Shown in pieces: positions 9,150 to 18,809 of a DNA stretch of 64,000 nucleotides. Under the pieces are notes generated by a model, which had not been told where the DNA came from, ran no database searches, and was given only the letters and a program-made list of their open reading frames with translations. The position numbers and the translations under genes are program-made. How positions within the stretch are numbered: position 1 is the first letter of the stretch; every line of letters begins with the position of its first letter. This stretch comes from JAJFKB01 sp965230515 (lineage in GTDB: Bacteria > Pseudomonadota > Gammaproteobacteria > Pseudomonadales > IMCC2047): the NCBI GenBank assembly GCA_965230515.1, contig OZ246007.1, forward strand, positions 682,001 to 746,000, given 5' to 3'.

Positions 9150-12100
9150 CTATGCCACATGGCGGGTTGCAATTCTTACCACCTTCTCTTCCCGACCATA
9201 ATACTTATCCATGAGTACTGCCTGCTTTTCTTTGTACTGCTCAATACTGTGCTGCTTCACATGCCCATAACCCCGAATTTTTTGCGGTAGCTGAGCTATC
9301 TGCAGTGCACTGTCAAAATTTTCGAGGCTGATATCCGCCAGTATCTGCTCGATTCGCTGACGATACTCCGTAATCAATCCTCGCTCCTGCTTTCTCTCTT
9401 TGCTGTAGCCAAAGAGATCCCAGCGTGTCCCTCTTAACCCCTTCAATTTGGCTAAAACAGTAAACAGCCTGAGTGTTATTCCCGGAAAAACCCTTTTAAT
9501 CAAATGACCGGTTATTTGGTCTTGCTTTGCCAGCATCGGTGGCGCCAAATGGAAATTTAATTTGTAGCGCCCCTCGAACTGAGCATCCAGATTCTTCTTA
9601 AAGTCTGGATGAGAGAACAACCGCGCCACTTCATATTCATCCTTGTAGGCCATCAGCTTAAACAGACTTCTGGCCACAGCAGCCACAAACTGCTGTTCCC
9701 GATCAACAAATGATGCTGCACATGAACCCTTTACCTTCTCGATAAAATCATGAAACTGCGACGCATAGTCGTCGTTCTGATAGTCGGCCAGAAAATGTTC
9801 ATAGCGCTTCAACTCCTCCTCAAGCGTCTCCGGCTTCTTCTCTTCACCTGTTTCAATACCCGCCGTGCGTGCCACCGCTTCAAGATCATGCGCCGCAGAT
9901 CGACCCCATGCAAAAGCCTGCTGATTAAACTCAACCGCAACATTATTCAATTCAATCGCCTGATAAATAGAATCCTCAGAGACTGGAATCAGTCCCATCT
10001 GATAGGCATAGCCCAGCAAAAAAAGATTACTTGCGATCGAATCACCCAGCAGAGCAGTTGCAATTTTTGTGGCATTGACAAAATGCGCCTTGTCACCACC
10101 CACCTCTTCCCGGATGGTTTGCTTCATCTCCTCGGTTGGGAATTCTGCATCGGGATTTCTGATAAATTCGGCAGTAACTGTTTCAGAATCGTTTACGACC
10201 GCATGGGAACGGGATCGATGCAATTTTGCCAGCGCATCATCCGAATCAGAAACCACCAGATCGCAGCCCAATAACAGATCGGCATCACCGGCGGCAATCC
10301 TTACTGCGTGGATATCCTCCTGCTGTTGACCAATACGCACATGACTGACCACAGCACCAAACTTTTGCGCCAGTCCTGTCTGGTTAAGCGTTGTGCAGCC
10401 TTTGCCTTCAATATGCGCTGCCATTGCCAATATTGACCCAATCGTCAACACGCCGGTACCCCCAATACCGGTGATCAATACATTCCAGGGCTGTTCAATT
10501 TCTGGCATTTTTGGTGCAGGTAGCTTCGATAATGGCGCTGACTGACCCGAATTTTTGTTTTTACGCAGTGCGCCACCCGTCACCGTAACAAAACTTGGAC
10601 AAAATCCCTTGAGACAGGTGTAATCCTTATTGCAGGCACTTTGGTCAATGGCACGCTTACGTCCGAATGGCGTTTCTTTGGGAATAACAGACAAACAGTT
10701 GGACTGAACGCTGCAATCACCGCACCCTTCGCAAACATCTTCGTTAATAAACACCCGTACCGGAGGATCCTCCAGTGTTCCCTTTTTCCGCCTGCGCCGT
10801 TTTTCGGCAGCACAGGTCTGATCATAGATAATGATGCTGGTACCCGAAACATCACGTATCTCTCTTTGAACACGCTCAAGCTGATCCCTGTGATCAACAG
10901 TAAGTCCGTCAAACACAGGCACACTGTCGCCGTGCTTATCAGGATCATCCGATACAATTGCGATACGTTTTATCCCTTCGCCTCGCAGTTGCTGCACAAT
11001 CATATCCACCGTCAGGGGCCCGTCAATTGGCTGCCCCCCGGTCATCGCTACCGCATCGTTATAGAGGATTTTGTAGGTGATGTTGACACCCGAGGCATGC
11101 GCGGCACGAATTGCCAGCAACCCGGAATGAAAATAGGTACCATCCCCCAGGTTCTGAAAGATATGTTTGGTCTCTGTGAAAGGCGCCTGACCAATCCAGG
11201 TGGCGCCCTCACCGCCCATCTGCGTAAAGGTATCGGTATTACGATCCATCCAAGTCACCATGTAATGACAACCAATACCGGCCATCGCTCGACTACCCTC
11301 GGGAACCTTTGTCGAGGTATTGTGCGGGCAACCCGAACAATAGTGGGGCACGCGGTCCAGCTTCTTGCGCGGTTTCGCCAAAGTCTGCTCTTTAGCCTCA
11401 AAAAACGCCAGTCGCTCTTTGATGGTCGGGTTACTGTAAAATCGCTCAATACGGGCAGCAATGGTGCGCGCTACCATGGCCGGCGTCAGCTCACTCAAAT
11501 TACTGAGCAGATCTGCGCCGTGCTCATCATATTCCCCAATCACCCTGGGGCGCTCATCAACCGGCCAATTATAGAGCTGCCCTGTCAGCTGATCCTCAAT
11601 GATGCTGCGTTTCTCTTCAACAACGAGAATCTCCTCCACTCCCTTGGCAAACTCATGCGTCGTGACCGGCTCCAATGGCCAGGGCATTCCCACTTTGAGC
11701 ACCCTGATTCCAATATGGGCTGCCAGCGCCTCATCAATACCCAGATCATCCAGCGCCTGCATGACATCAAGATAAGCTTTACCGGTAGTAATGATACCCA
11801 GTCTCGCATTCGGGCTGTCGATCATTACCCGGTTCAGCTGGTTGGCCCGGGCAAATTTACGTGCCGCATAAATTCGGTACTTGTTCAGTATCCGTTCCTG
11901 CTCAAGCGGCGTGCTCGGCCAACGTCCATGAACCCCTTCTTCGGGCATCTCAAAATCATCCGGGATGACAATATTGACACGGGACGGGTCAATTTCCGCT
12001 GATATCGCGGAATCCATATTTTCTGTAATCGCCTTTAACGCAACCCAACAGCCACTGTAACGGGACAACTCCCAGCCATAGATTCCGAGATCAAGCACTT

Positions 12101-12632
12101 CCTGAACATTGGCCGGGCTCAATACCGGTATCGATGCACCAATAAACATGTGCTCGCTTTGATAGGGTAGCGTCGAGGATTTACAACCGTGATCATCTCC
12201 CGCTATCGCCAGCACCCCACCATATTTGGATGTACCAAAGGCATTACCATGGCGAATCACATCCATACTGCGGTCAACACCCGGTCCCTTGCCATACCAC
12301 ATACCAAACACACCATCATATTTGGCGCCCGGAAAAAGATTAACCTGCTGCGATCCCCACACTGATGTCGCCGCCAGGTCTTCATTCACACCCGGCTGGA
12401 AATGGATATTATGTTTGTCGAGATAATTTCTTGCTTTCCATAACGCCTGATCCACACCACCTAAGGGCGAACCACGATAACCCGAGATATATCCCGCAGT
12501 ATTCAACCCGGCTTTCAGATCACGCTGATGCTGCAATATGGGCAGACGTACCAACGCTTCAATTCCTGTCATATAAGCACGCGTTCTATCCAGTGCATAT
12601 TTATCATCAAGAGAAATTTTCAACTGTGACAT
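9150..12632 (-). CDS. indolepyruvate ferredoxin oxidoreductase family protein (fused alpha-beta-gamma)
   Basis: A roughly 1160-residue fusion enzyme that oxidatively decarboxylates aryl- or branched-chain 2-oxo acids to acyl-CoA with thiamine diphosphate and Fe-S clusters. An N-terminal pyrimidine/TPP core contains HYCSGCPHN and GIGCHYM near 440-460. A ferredoxin-like segment follows (CEGCGDCSVQSNC, then CNKDYTCLKGFCP, about 635-690), then a gamma (IorB-like) domain starting ITGIGGTGVLTIG near 725, and a C-terminal accessory domain. The start at 12632 (MSQLKIS) is preferred over 12647 because GGAG sits at proper spacing before it. It is divergent from the Lrp-type regulator and followed by the amino-acid dehydrogenase, which supports a role in amino-acid catabolism. 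The exact 2-oxo acid is unknown. Confidence 0.9.
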   Translation of the reverse strand: MSQLKISLDDKYALDRTRAYMTGIEALVRLPILQHQRDLKAGLNTAGYISGYRGSPLGGVDQALWKARNYLDKHNIHFQPGVNEDLAATSVWGSQQVNLFPGAKYDGVFGMWYGKGPGVDRSMDVIRHGNAFGTSKYGGVLAIAGDDHGCKSSTLPYQSEHMFIGASIPVLSPANVQEVLDLGIYGWELSRYSGCWVALKAITENMDSAISAEIDPSRVNIVIPDDFEMPEEGVHGRWPSTPLEQERILNKYRIYAARKFARANQLNRVMIDSPNARLGIITTGKAYLDVMQALDDLGIDEALAAHIGIRVLKVGMPWPLEPVTTHEFAKGVEEILVVEEKRSIIEDQLTGQLYNWPVDERPRVIGEYDEHGADLLSNLSELTPAMVARTIAARIERFYSNPTIKERLAFFEAKEQTLAKPRKKLDRVPHYCSGCPHNTSTKVPEGSRAMAGIGCHYMVTWMDRNTDTFTQMGGEGATWIGQAPFTETKHIFQNLGDGTYFHSGLLAIRAAHASGVNITYKILYNDAVAMTGGQPIDGPLTVDMIVQQLRGEGIKRIAIVSDDPDKHGDSVPVFDGLTVDHRDQLERVQREIRDVSGTSIIIYDQTCAAEKRRRRKKGTLEDPPVRVFINEDVCEGCGDCSVQSNCLSVIPKETPFGRKRAIDQSACNKDYTCLKGFCPSFVTVTGGALRKNKNSGQSAPLSKLPAPKMPEIEQPWNVLITGIGGTGVLTIGSILAMAAHIEGKGCTTLNQTGLAQKFGAVVSHVRIGQQQEDIHAVRIAAGDADLLLGCDLVVSDSDDALAKLHRSRSHAVVNDSETVTAEFIRNPDAEFPTEEMKQTIREEVGGDKAHFVNATKIATALLGDSIASNLFLLGYAYQMGLIPVSEDSIYQAIELNNVAVEFNQQAFAWGRSAAHDLEAVARTAGIETGEEKKPETLEEELKRYEHFLADYQNDDYASQFHDFIEKVKGSCAASFVDREQQFVAAVARSLFKLMAYKDEYEVARLFSHPDFKKNLDAQFEGRYKLNFHLAPPMLAKQDQITGHLIKRVFPGITLRLFTVLAKLKGLRGTRWDLFGYSKERKQERGLITEYRQRIEQILADISLENFDSALQIAQLPQKIRGYGHVKQHSIEQYKEKQAVLMDKYYGREEKVVRIATRHVA

Positions 12633-12870
12633 ATCCGACTCCAACAAAAAGTCTATTAACTGCGTGACGAAAAGTGATCGCTTCAGACAGTCTCTTAATC
12701 AGCTGCCGCCGGCCAATCAGGGCAAAAAAGTTATATATTGCGGGTACCGAAACCCTTTACTATTGGAAAAAATAATAGCGAAAAAGTGCCGCATAATTCT
12801 TCCTATTTCGCTGGTAATCGCCTATATATTAGATATATTATTCGTTTATACCGTTTAAAATGGATATATT
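12633..12870. promoter_or_regulatory. divergent promoter region of the oxidoreductase and Lrp-type regulator
   Basis: These 238 bp separate two divergent genes. The half near the regulator (about 12760-12870) is very AT-rich, with the near-palindrome ATATATTAGATATAT around 12820-12840. This suits an Lrp/AsnC-type binding site. Exact promoters are not called. Confidence 0.4.
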
Positions 12871-13350
12871 ATGCAAATCGAATTGTCGCCACTGGATCTA
12901 AAACTGCTTAAACTGATACAGCAGGATGCCAGCCTAAGTACGGCCGAGCTAGCCGAGCGTGTCGGCATCTCCCAATCCCCCTGCTGGAGACGCCTGAATC
13001 GCATCGAGCAAGCTGGAATCATCAAAAAGAAGGTCGCACTGCTCGACAGTGACAAACTGGGCATGGAGGTGGTGGTATTTACTTCGGTAAATCTTTCAGG
13101 GCACGGCGGCTCCACGCTTGAGGATTTTGAAAAACAGGTTGCCCAATTCCCTGAAGTGGTCGAATGCTACACCATGACCGGGAGCATGGATTATATGCTG
13201 AAAATTGTGACCAAAGATGTCCGGCATTATGAGATATTCGCACGAACCCATCTGGCGCAAATACCGAGTATTCGGGAGATGCACTCCAATGTCGCCATCA
13301 CCCGAATCAAGGATACCACCGAACTGCCGCTGGATACGCAGTATATCTAA
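12871..13350 (+). CDS. Lrp/AsnC-family transcriptional regulator
   Basis: A 159-residue protein with an N-terminal winged helix-turn-helix (about 7-60, with LDLKLLKLIQQDASLS and VGISQSPCWRRLNRIE) and a C-terminal RAM effector/oligomerisation domain (VNLSGHGG, VVECYTMTGSMDYMLKIV). Such proteins sense amino acids. The gene is divergent from the oxidoreductase and convergent with putA, whose stop lies 7 bp from its own. PutA here lacks its own DNA-binding domain, so this protein is the obvious candidate for proline-responsive control of putA (PutR-like), or for amino-acid-responsive control of the whole block. The target assignment is inference. Confidence 0.92.
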   Translation: MQIELSPLDLKLLKLIQQDASLSTAELAERVGISQSPCWRRLNRIEQAGIIKKKVALLDSDKLGMEVVVFTSVNLSGHGGSTLEDFEKQVAQFPEVVECYTMTGSMDYMLKIVTKDVRHYEIFARTHLAQIPSIREMHSNVAITRIKDTTELPLDTQYI

Positions 13351-13356
13351 CAGGTG

Positions 13357-16300
13357 TCATTTACCCATCGCCAGCAAACTGGCATTACCTCCAGATGCGG
13401 TTGTGTCGGTTGATACCAGCTTTTCAACGGTGAGGCGCAGTAACAAAACGGGCAGTGCAGTTTCCGTTATGAGCGGTACTAATGGACCCGTTTTTTTACA
13501 GAGCAACCGGTCCAGACGCTGCACAATATCGATTGATCCTGCGACAGCAACACCATCCATAGCCTGTGTCTGCAAAAACTGTTCAAGCATTCTCCAGCTG
13601 TCGAGATCAATCTCCTGGTAAACCGGAGATCTGTTATCAAGCATTGGCAACTCTGGCATTTCGCTCGGCCTATTATTTCCGTCACCCAGCCTGACGCGAA
13701 CCACCTGATTTCCGGCCAGCAGAGCAACAAGCACCTGCTTTAATGCAGATAACCGGTGTCGTTCGTTCTCAGCAATAACAAATATCAAACCGCGCGGCTC
13801 AAGATGCAGCTCATTGAGCTCACCCGTCACGCCGGTTAACACCCTTGGTTCTGATTGCAACCGCACCACCAGCTCCAGCAGATCCTGATACTGATCAAAC
13901 GGCTGTGCGTAACGAGCCTCAAACCACTCTGTCACCCGCTCAACTCGACGCTCAACGGTCTCTTTACTCCATTGCCTGCCATTGCGTAACGCTAAAGAGT
14001 CCTGGCACTCTACATCTTGTAAAATATCAGGTTCAGAAATAGCGATTGTTTTTTCCTGCCCTTGCCCGTCTTGATGCTGCTGGAGCAAACGCCACAAATA
14101 GAATGGACCACCTGCCTTTGGACCGGTACCCGACATTCCGCGCCCGCCGAAAGGCTGCACACCCACAACCGCGCCAATCATATTGCGATTCACATAGATA
14201 TTGCCTGCCTGCACCGAATCAGCAGCCAACTCGGCAGTACGCTGGATTCGCGAGTGAACCGCAAAGGTTAGCCCGAACCCTGTACTGTTGATCTCATCAA
14301 ATATGCGATGTAAATCTGCTGATCTGAACCTCACCACATGGACAATCGGCCCGAAGACCTCCCCGGCCAAACAGGAGATGTTTTCAATTTCATAAAGGCG
14401 TGGTGCAAAAAAATGACCGCGCTCGCATTCCTCTGTTAATCGGCATTGGTATATCAAGCGCCCTTGCTTTTCCAAGTAAAGCACATGCTTCTGCAGCGCT
14501 GCTAAAGCGTCACTATCGATTACCGGGCCGATATCGGTGCGCACCCTGGCAGGATCGCCAATTCGTAACTCTCGCATTGCTCCGGCGATCATTGTAATAA
14601 CACGATCGGCAATCTCCTCCTGCAGATAGAGCACACGCAACGCTGAACAGCGCTGCCCAGCACTCTGAAAGCCAGAGGTAACAACATCCTTCACCACCTG
14701 TTCCGGCAAAGCGGTAGAATCAACCAGCATACAGTTCTGGCCGCCCGTTTCTGCAATCAAAGGAATTCTGACACCGGATCGCTGTGCAATCCTTCTCGCA
14801 ATTGACGCCCCCGTTGCCGTTGAACCGGTAAACATCACCCCTGATATACGTGGATCTGGTAGCAACTCATGACTCACCTGCTGTCCGGTACAGTTGATCA
14901 ACTGCACCAGATTTTCAGTAAACCCGCACGATTGCATCAGCTGCACCAGGAGATGAGCAGTCAAACCTGTTTTTTCGGAAGGTTTGGCGATCACCGCATT
15001 TCCTGCTGCCAGGGCAGCCGTAACCTGGCCCAGGAAAATCGCCAACGGGAAATTCCATGGACTGATACAAAGCATCACCCCACGCGACCTCAACTTCGGC
15101 ACGCTCTTCCCGTGTTGAGGCAGATCCAGTATTTGCAATGACTGTGCAGCATAATAACGACAAAAATCGATCGCCTCACGCACCTCTGCCACCGCATCTG
15201 CAATGGTTTTACCCGCTTCCCAAACACACACTGCGATCAGCTTGTCACGCTGCTCGTTAATCTTATCTGCCAGGCGAAGCAGGCAATCATGACGTTCAAC
15301 CACTGAGCGTTCTGACCAGTGATCAAATGCAGCCCCGGCATCTGTTAAAATCTCCTCAAACTGCTCAACGTGGGTGACAGGCAACACACCAAACTCAATA
15401 GCAGTCTCCGCCGGGCATGCTATTCGCGTCGCCCGATCAAGTTTTGTCATTCCGCGCGTCTGTCCGTGACGCTGACGCCAGTTGTTCACTGAGTCCTCAA
15501 TTTGACAGGCATATTCCATCACACTTAAATCAAGCCCTTTCGAGTTCAATCGATCATTACCGTAGATTTTTGCCGGTGAGGGTATACCGCTATCAACTTT
15601 ACCACGCCAACCCATCACTTTTTCAACCGGATCGGCCACCAACGAATCAAGCGGCACAGTCTGGTCATAGATATGATTGACGAAAGAAGCGTTTGCACCA
15701 TTTTCCAAAAGCCTTCTGACTAAATAGGCAAGCAGTTCAGCATGACGACCAACGGGTGCGTAGATGCGACAATCCACTGCATCAGAGCCGATCAGGTAAT
15801 CAAACAGCTCCTCTCCCATGCCATGTAGCCGCTGAAATTCATAGCCAACAAACGAACCGGCAGTCTCCTGAACAAATGCCACCGTGTAGGCGTTGTGCGT
15901 CGCGAACTGGGGGAAAATCCACCGCGCGTTCTCCAGCAACAGTTTGGCACAGGCCTGATAAGACAGATCTGTCACCGCTTTTCGAGTAAACACCGGATAG
16001 TCTTGTAGCCCTTCAACCTGACTACGCTTGATCTCTTGATCCCAATACGCACCCTTAACCAGCCGCACCATTATTTTTCGACCGGATTGGCGACATAGCT
16101 CAATCAGCCACTGAAGCAGATAAAACGCTCGCTTTTGGTAAGCCTGAACCGCAATTCCCAGCCCATCCCATTGCCCTAGGTCTTCATCTTTTATCAGAGA
16201 CTCGATTACTGCCAGGGATATTTCCAGCCGCTCAGACTCTTCCGCATCGATGGTAAAGCCTATGTTTAATTTCCTCGCCTCAAGCGCCAGCACTTTTAAT

Positions 16301-17118
16301 CGAGGAAGTAATTCCGTCAACACGCGCTCTTGTTGTTCAGACTCATAACGGGGATGCAGTGCTGACAACTTGACCGAGATACCCGCACTTTCAACGGGAT
16401 TCGTGCCAGACACGTGTTGGCCAATTGCTGCAATAGCCAGCAGATAAGATTCGTAATAGCGTTCAGCATCTGCCATTGTGCAAGCCGCCTCACCCAGCAT
16501 ATCGTAAGAGTATCGATAACCCGTTCTCTCGCTTTTTTTTGCCTCTTGCAGTGCTTCTTCAATATCACGGCCCAGCACAAATTGAGAGCCCATGATGCGC
16601 ATCACATATTTCATCGAAGCACGAATCAGAGGCTCTCCGGAACGTGCAATCAGTTGAGCAGCTATACCCACAGGTTCAAAATCTTTCTCCTGAGACATAT
16701 CCATTAGTCTTCCGGATAAAAGCAATCCCCAGGTGGAGGCATTGACCAGCAGTGAATCCTGATCCTCCAGATGTGAGAGCCAGTCCGCATTGGCTAGCTT
16801 GTCCCTGATCAAACGATCTGCTGTCTGTTGATCAGGGACGCGCAATAAAGCTTCGGCCAGACACATCAACGCCACCCCCTCTTTAGTGGACAGACTGTAT
16901 TCAGCCAGAAAATCCTCTACGCCGGTGGTTTGTGATGCTGTATCTCGAATATGGGCAGCCAGGTGAAGCGCTTTAGCTGATACACGGTTGCGCGCACTCT
17001 TTCCGATGTCGGCTTTGACGACCAGCTCTTGCAACAACTCAGATTCATCAGCGATATGATATTGCTGAATCCGGGATCGTAATTGCTCCAGCTTTTTCCG
17101 GGTACTGGAAACAGACAT
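13357..17118 (-). CDS. putA: bifunctional proline dehydrogenase / P5C dehydrogenase PutA
   Basis: A 1253-residue enzyme that oxidises proline to glutamate: FAD-dependent proline dehydrogenase, then NAD-dependent glutamate-semialdehyde dehydrogenase with substrate channelling, at the inner face of the membrane. The PRODH barrel (about 190-480) contains MVRLVKGAYWD and FQRLHGMGEELF. The aldehyde dehydrogenase domain (about 560-1030) has AETGGQNCMLVD and the catalytic Cys in SAGQRCSAL. A C-terminal domain of about 180 residues follows. The N-terminus has no ribbon-helix-helix domain like that of E. coli PutA, so it should not autorepress. It ends 7 bp from the convergent Lrp-type gene. Confidence 0.95.
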   Translation of the reverse strand: MSVSSTRKKLEQLRSRIQQYHIADESELLQELVVKADIGKSARNRVSAKALHLAAHIRDTASQTTGVEDFLAEYSLSTKEGVALMCLAEALLRVPDQQTADRLIRDKLANADWLSHLEDQDSLLVNASTWGLLLSGRLMDMSQEKDFEPVGIAAQLIARSGEPLIRASMKYVMRIMGSQFVLGRDIEEALQEAKKSERTGYRYSYDMLGEAACTMADAERYYESYLLAIAAIGQHVSGTNPVESAGISVKLSALHPRYESEQQERVLTELLPRLKVLALEARKLNIGFTIDAEESERLEISLAVIESLIKDEDLGQWDGLGIAVQAYQKRAFYLLQWLIELCRQSGRKIMVRLVKGAYWDQEIKRSQVEGLQDYPVFTRKAVTDLSYQACAKLLLENARWIFPQFATHNAYTVAFVQETAGSFVGYEFQRLHGMGEELFDYLIGSDAVDCRIYAPVGRHAELLAYLVRRLLENGANASFVNHIYDQTVPLDSLVADPVEKVMGWRGKVDSGIPSPAKIYGNDRLNSKGLDLSVMEYACQIEDSVNNWRQRHGQTRGMTKLDRATRIACPAETAIEFGVLPVTHVEQFEEILTDAGAAFDHWSERSVVERHDCLLRLADKINEQRDKLIAVCVWEAGKTIADAVAEVREAIDFCRYYAAQSLQILDLPQHGKSVPKLRSRGVMLCISPWNFPLAIFLGQVTAALAAGNAVIAKPSEKTGLTAHLLVQLMQSCGFTENLVQLINCTGQQVSHELLPDPRISGVMFTGSTATGASIARRIAQRSGVRIPLIAETGGQNCMLVDSTALPEQVVKDVVTSGFQSAGQRCSALRVLYLQEEIADRVITMIAGAMRELRIGDPARVRTDIGPVIDSDALAALQKHVLYLEKQGRLIYQCRLTEECERGHFFAPRLYEIENISCLAGEVFGPIVHVVRFRSADLHRIFDEINSTGFGLTFAVHSRIQRTAELAADSVQAGNIYVNRNMIGAVVGVQPFGGRGMSGTGPKAGGPFYLWRLLQQHQDGQGQEKTIAISEPDILQDVECQDSLALRNGRQWSKETVERRVERVTEWFEARYAQPFDQYQDLLELVVRLQSEPRVLTGVTGELNELHLEPRGLIFVIAENERHRLSALKQVLVALLAGNQVVRVRLGDGNNRPSEMPELPMLDNRSPVYQEIDLDSWRMLEQFLQTQAMDGVAVAGSIDIVQRLDRLLCKKTGPLVPLITETALPVLLLRLTVEKLVSTDTTASGGNASLLAMGK

Positions 17119-17369
17119 TGCATTGACTCCTTTCTGATATCAGTTTTACCAGATCAGGACTCATACTAACCCGCAGAATAAGAGAGCCCCGTTACATTGT
17201 GTTTAGATACCTTAAATCAAGAATATTCACTATATGTGTTCCACTTTGGGAGATATTTACCAGTTTATTGGTAGTCTTTCTAGAAGTGTAGATCAATTGA
17301 AGAGGATCAATACAATATCACCGCAGGAGGGATCAGGGGACCGACATGATCCGCATCTAAGTCATGAGG

Positions 17370-18791
17370 TTAAGCGCTTTTTAACCCGGAATCCTGAATG
17401 ATTTCTGCCAGCAGTCTCTCATGTTTGTGAACCATTACATGGACCCCGGACACACCAGCCATCATCTGTAATTGCTCAATCAACTCAATACAGATCCGCT
17501 TACCCTCCTTCGCTTCATTTTTTGCCTCCTGCATTCGCAAAATCAGCCGGTCAGGAATATAAACACCTGGCACGTGCTTACGAACCCAATGAGCCGACCT
17601 GGCTGAAATCAGGGGACCTACTCCTACCAGAATATGGCAGCGATGATGCAATCTTAAAGCTTCTATTTGCGAAAGAAATGTCTCTAACCGGTGCGTATCG
17701 TAACAATACTGGGTTTGAAAAAACTGGGCACCCGCCGCAATCTTTTTCGCCAGTCGATAAGGACGCGCGTCAAAGGGCGGGCGAAAAGGATTAAGCGCGG
17801 CCCCCAGAAACAGGTCAGGGGGCATTTTTATCGGTCTTCCAGACATAAAGTGTGAATTGTCTCTCATGGTTTTCGCTGTTCTTAGCAAACTGACTGCGTC
17901 CAAATCAAACACCGGCCGGGCCCCTGGCTGATCCCCGGCCGAGACGCCATCACCCGTCAAACAAAGCAGGTTTTTGATGCCTAACGCTGCGGCGCCTAAT
18001 ATATCTCCCTGCAGGGCTATACGGTTCCTATCCCTGCAGGAAAACTGCATGACTGGCGTAAATCCAAGCTCTCGCAGCAATAACGAAGAGGCCAGACTCG
18101 ACATATGGCAATTTGCGCCAGAGCCGTCAGGAACATTTACGGCATCAACCAGTCCCTCAAAATAACTGGCACGGGTTGCAATATCATCCGGATTCGCTGA
18201 ATCAGGGGGCGAAAGTTCAGCCGTTACCACAAACTTTTCCGAATTAAGCAGTACCTCAAAAGGATTAGGAGGATAGGGGGAAGACCGTATTGGGCCCTCC
18301 TCCAGCGGCTCAGCCAAATGCTCTGGTCGATCAGGCTTAGGATGAGCGACTGTCTGATGTTCAATCACCTGTAGCCATGCTGATTTTCCATGGCGGGTCG
18401 TTTCCGCTGCTCGCCGCGGCGTCATATAACGACCAAACAGACCGGTTTTATGAATACCCTGCCAGCTATCAACCCAAACGCAAGGCATATCCTGGTCCAG
18501 TTCACAACTGCCATCCGACCTAACGCCACCACACGGCCCGTTGCGTACCCTTTTTGGACAATTCATCGGGCACGACATACCCGTTGACCCCAGCAAACAA
18601 TCCCCACACATACTGCAATCAAAAAGAAAGCGCTTACTTATCCTTTCCAATAAAGCAAAGGGTCTGTCCAGCCGAGATAAACCGACCCGCCTCCATAGCG
18701 GATTCAGGCCAAGTATTACACGCTCACAACATCGATAGAGCCCACTGAAAAACACCGCCCTGCGCACCACCCAGCGTCGCACCATGAACAT
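17370..18791 (-). CDS. methylenetetrahydrofolate reductase fused to a Cys-rich MetV-type domain
   Basis: A 473-residue protein. The N-terminal third carries an Fe-S/Zn-type cysteine domain (CSMCGDC, SCPMNCPK, NGPCGGV, about 58-95), like MetV/MTHFR-C found separately in acetogens. The C-terminal MetF barrel begins KFVVTAELSPPD near 185 and has LCLTGD and the QTQYCYD segment. In this locus it most likely works oxidatively, converting methyl-THF made by the neighbouring methyltransferase to methylene-THF. The gene lies 18 bp below the amidohydrolase and is the last gene of that unit. Electron acceptor and direction are inference. Confidence 0.85.
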   Translation of the reverse strand: MFMVRRWVVRRAVFFSGLYRCCERVILGLNPLWRRVGLSRLDRPFALLERISKRFLFDCSMCGDCLLGSTGMSCPMNCPKRVRNGPCGGVRSDGSCELDQDMPCVWVDSWQGIHKTGLFGRYMTPRRAAETTRHGKSAWLQVIEHQTVAHPKPDRPEHLAEPLEEGPIRSSPYPPNPFEVLLNSEKFVVTAELSPPDSANPDDIATRASYFEGLVDAVNVPDGSGANCHMSSLASSLLLRELGFTPVMQFSCRDRNRIALQGDILGAAALGIKNLLCLTGDGVSAGDQPGARPVFDLDAVSLLRTAKTMRDNSHFMSGRPIKMPPDLFLGAALNPFRPPFDARPYRLAKKIAAGAQFFQTQYCYDTHRLETFLSQIEALRLHHRCHILVGVGPLISARSAHWVRKHVPGVYIPDRLILRMQEAKNEAKEGKRICIELIEQLQMMAGVSGVHVMVHKHERLLAEIIQDSGLKSA

Positions 18792-18809
18792 CAGTGAGTC
18801 ACTTCCATG

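Noticed and set aside
10641..12002. 453-codon open frame on the + strand
   Set aside because: It lies entirely antisense to the oxidoreductase gene, has no family features, and is low in hydrophobic-core patterning; a shadow of the real coding frame.
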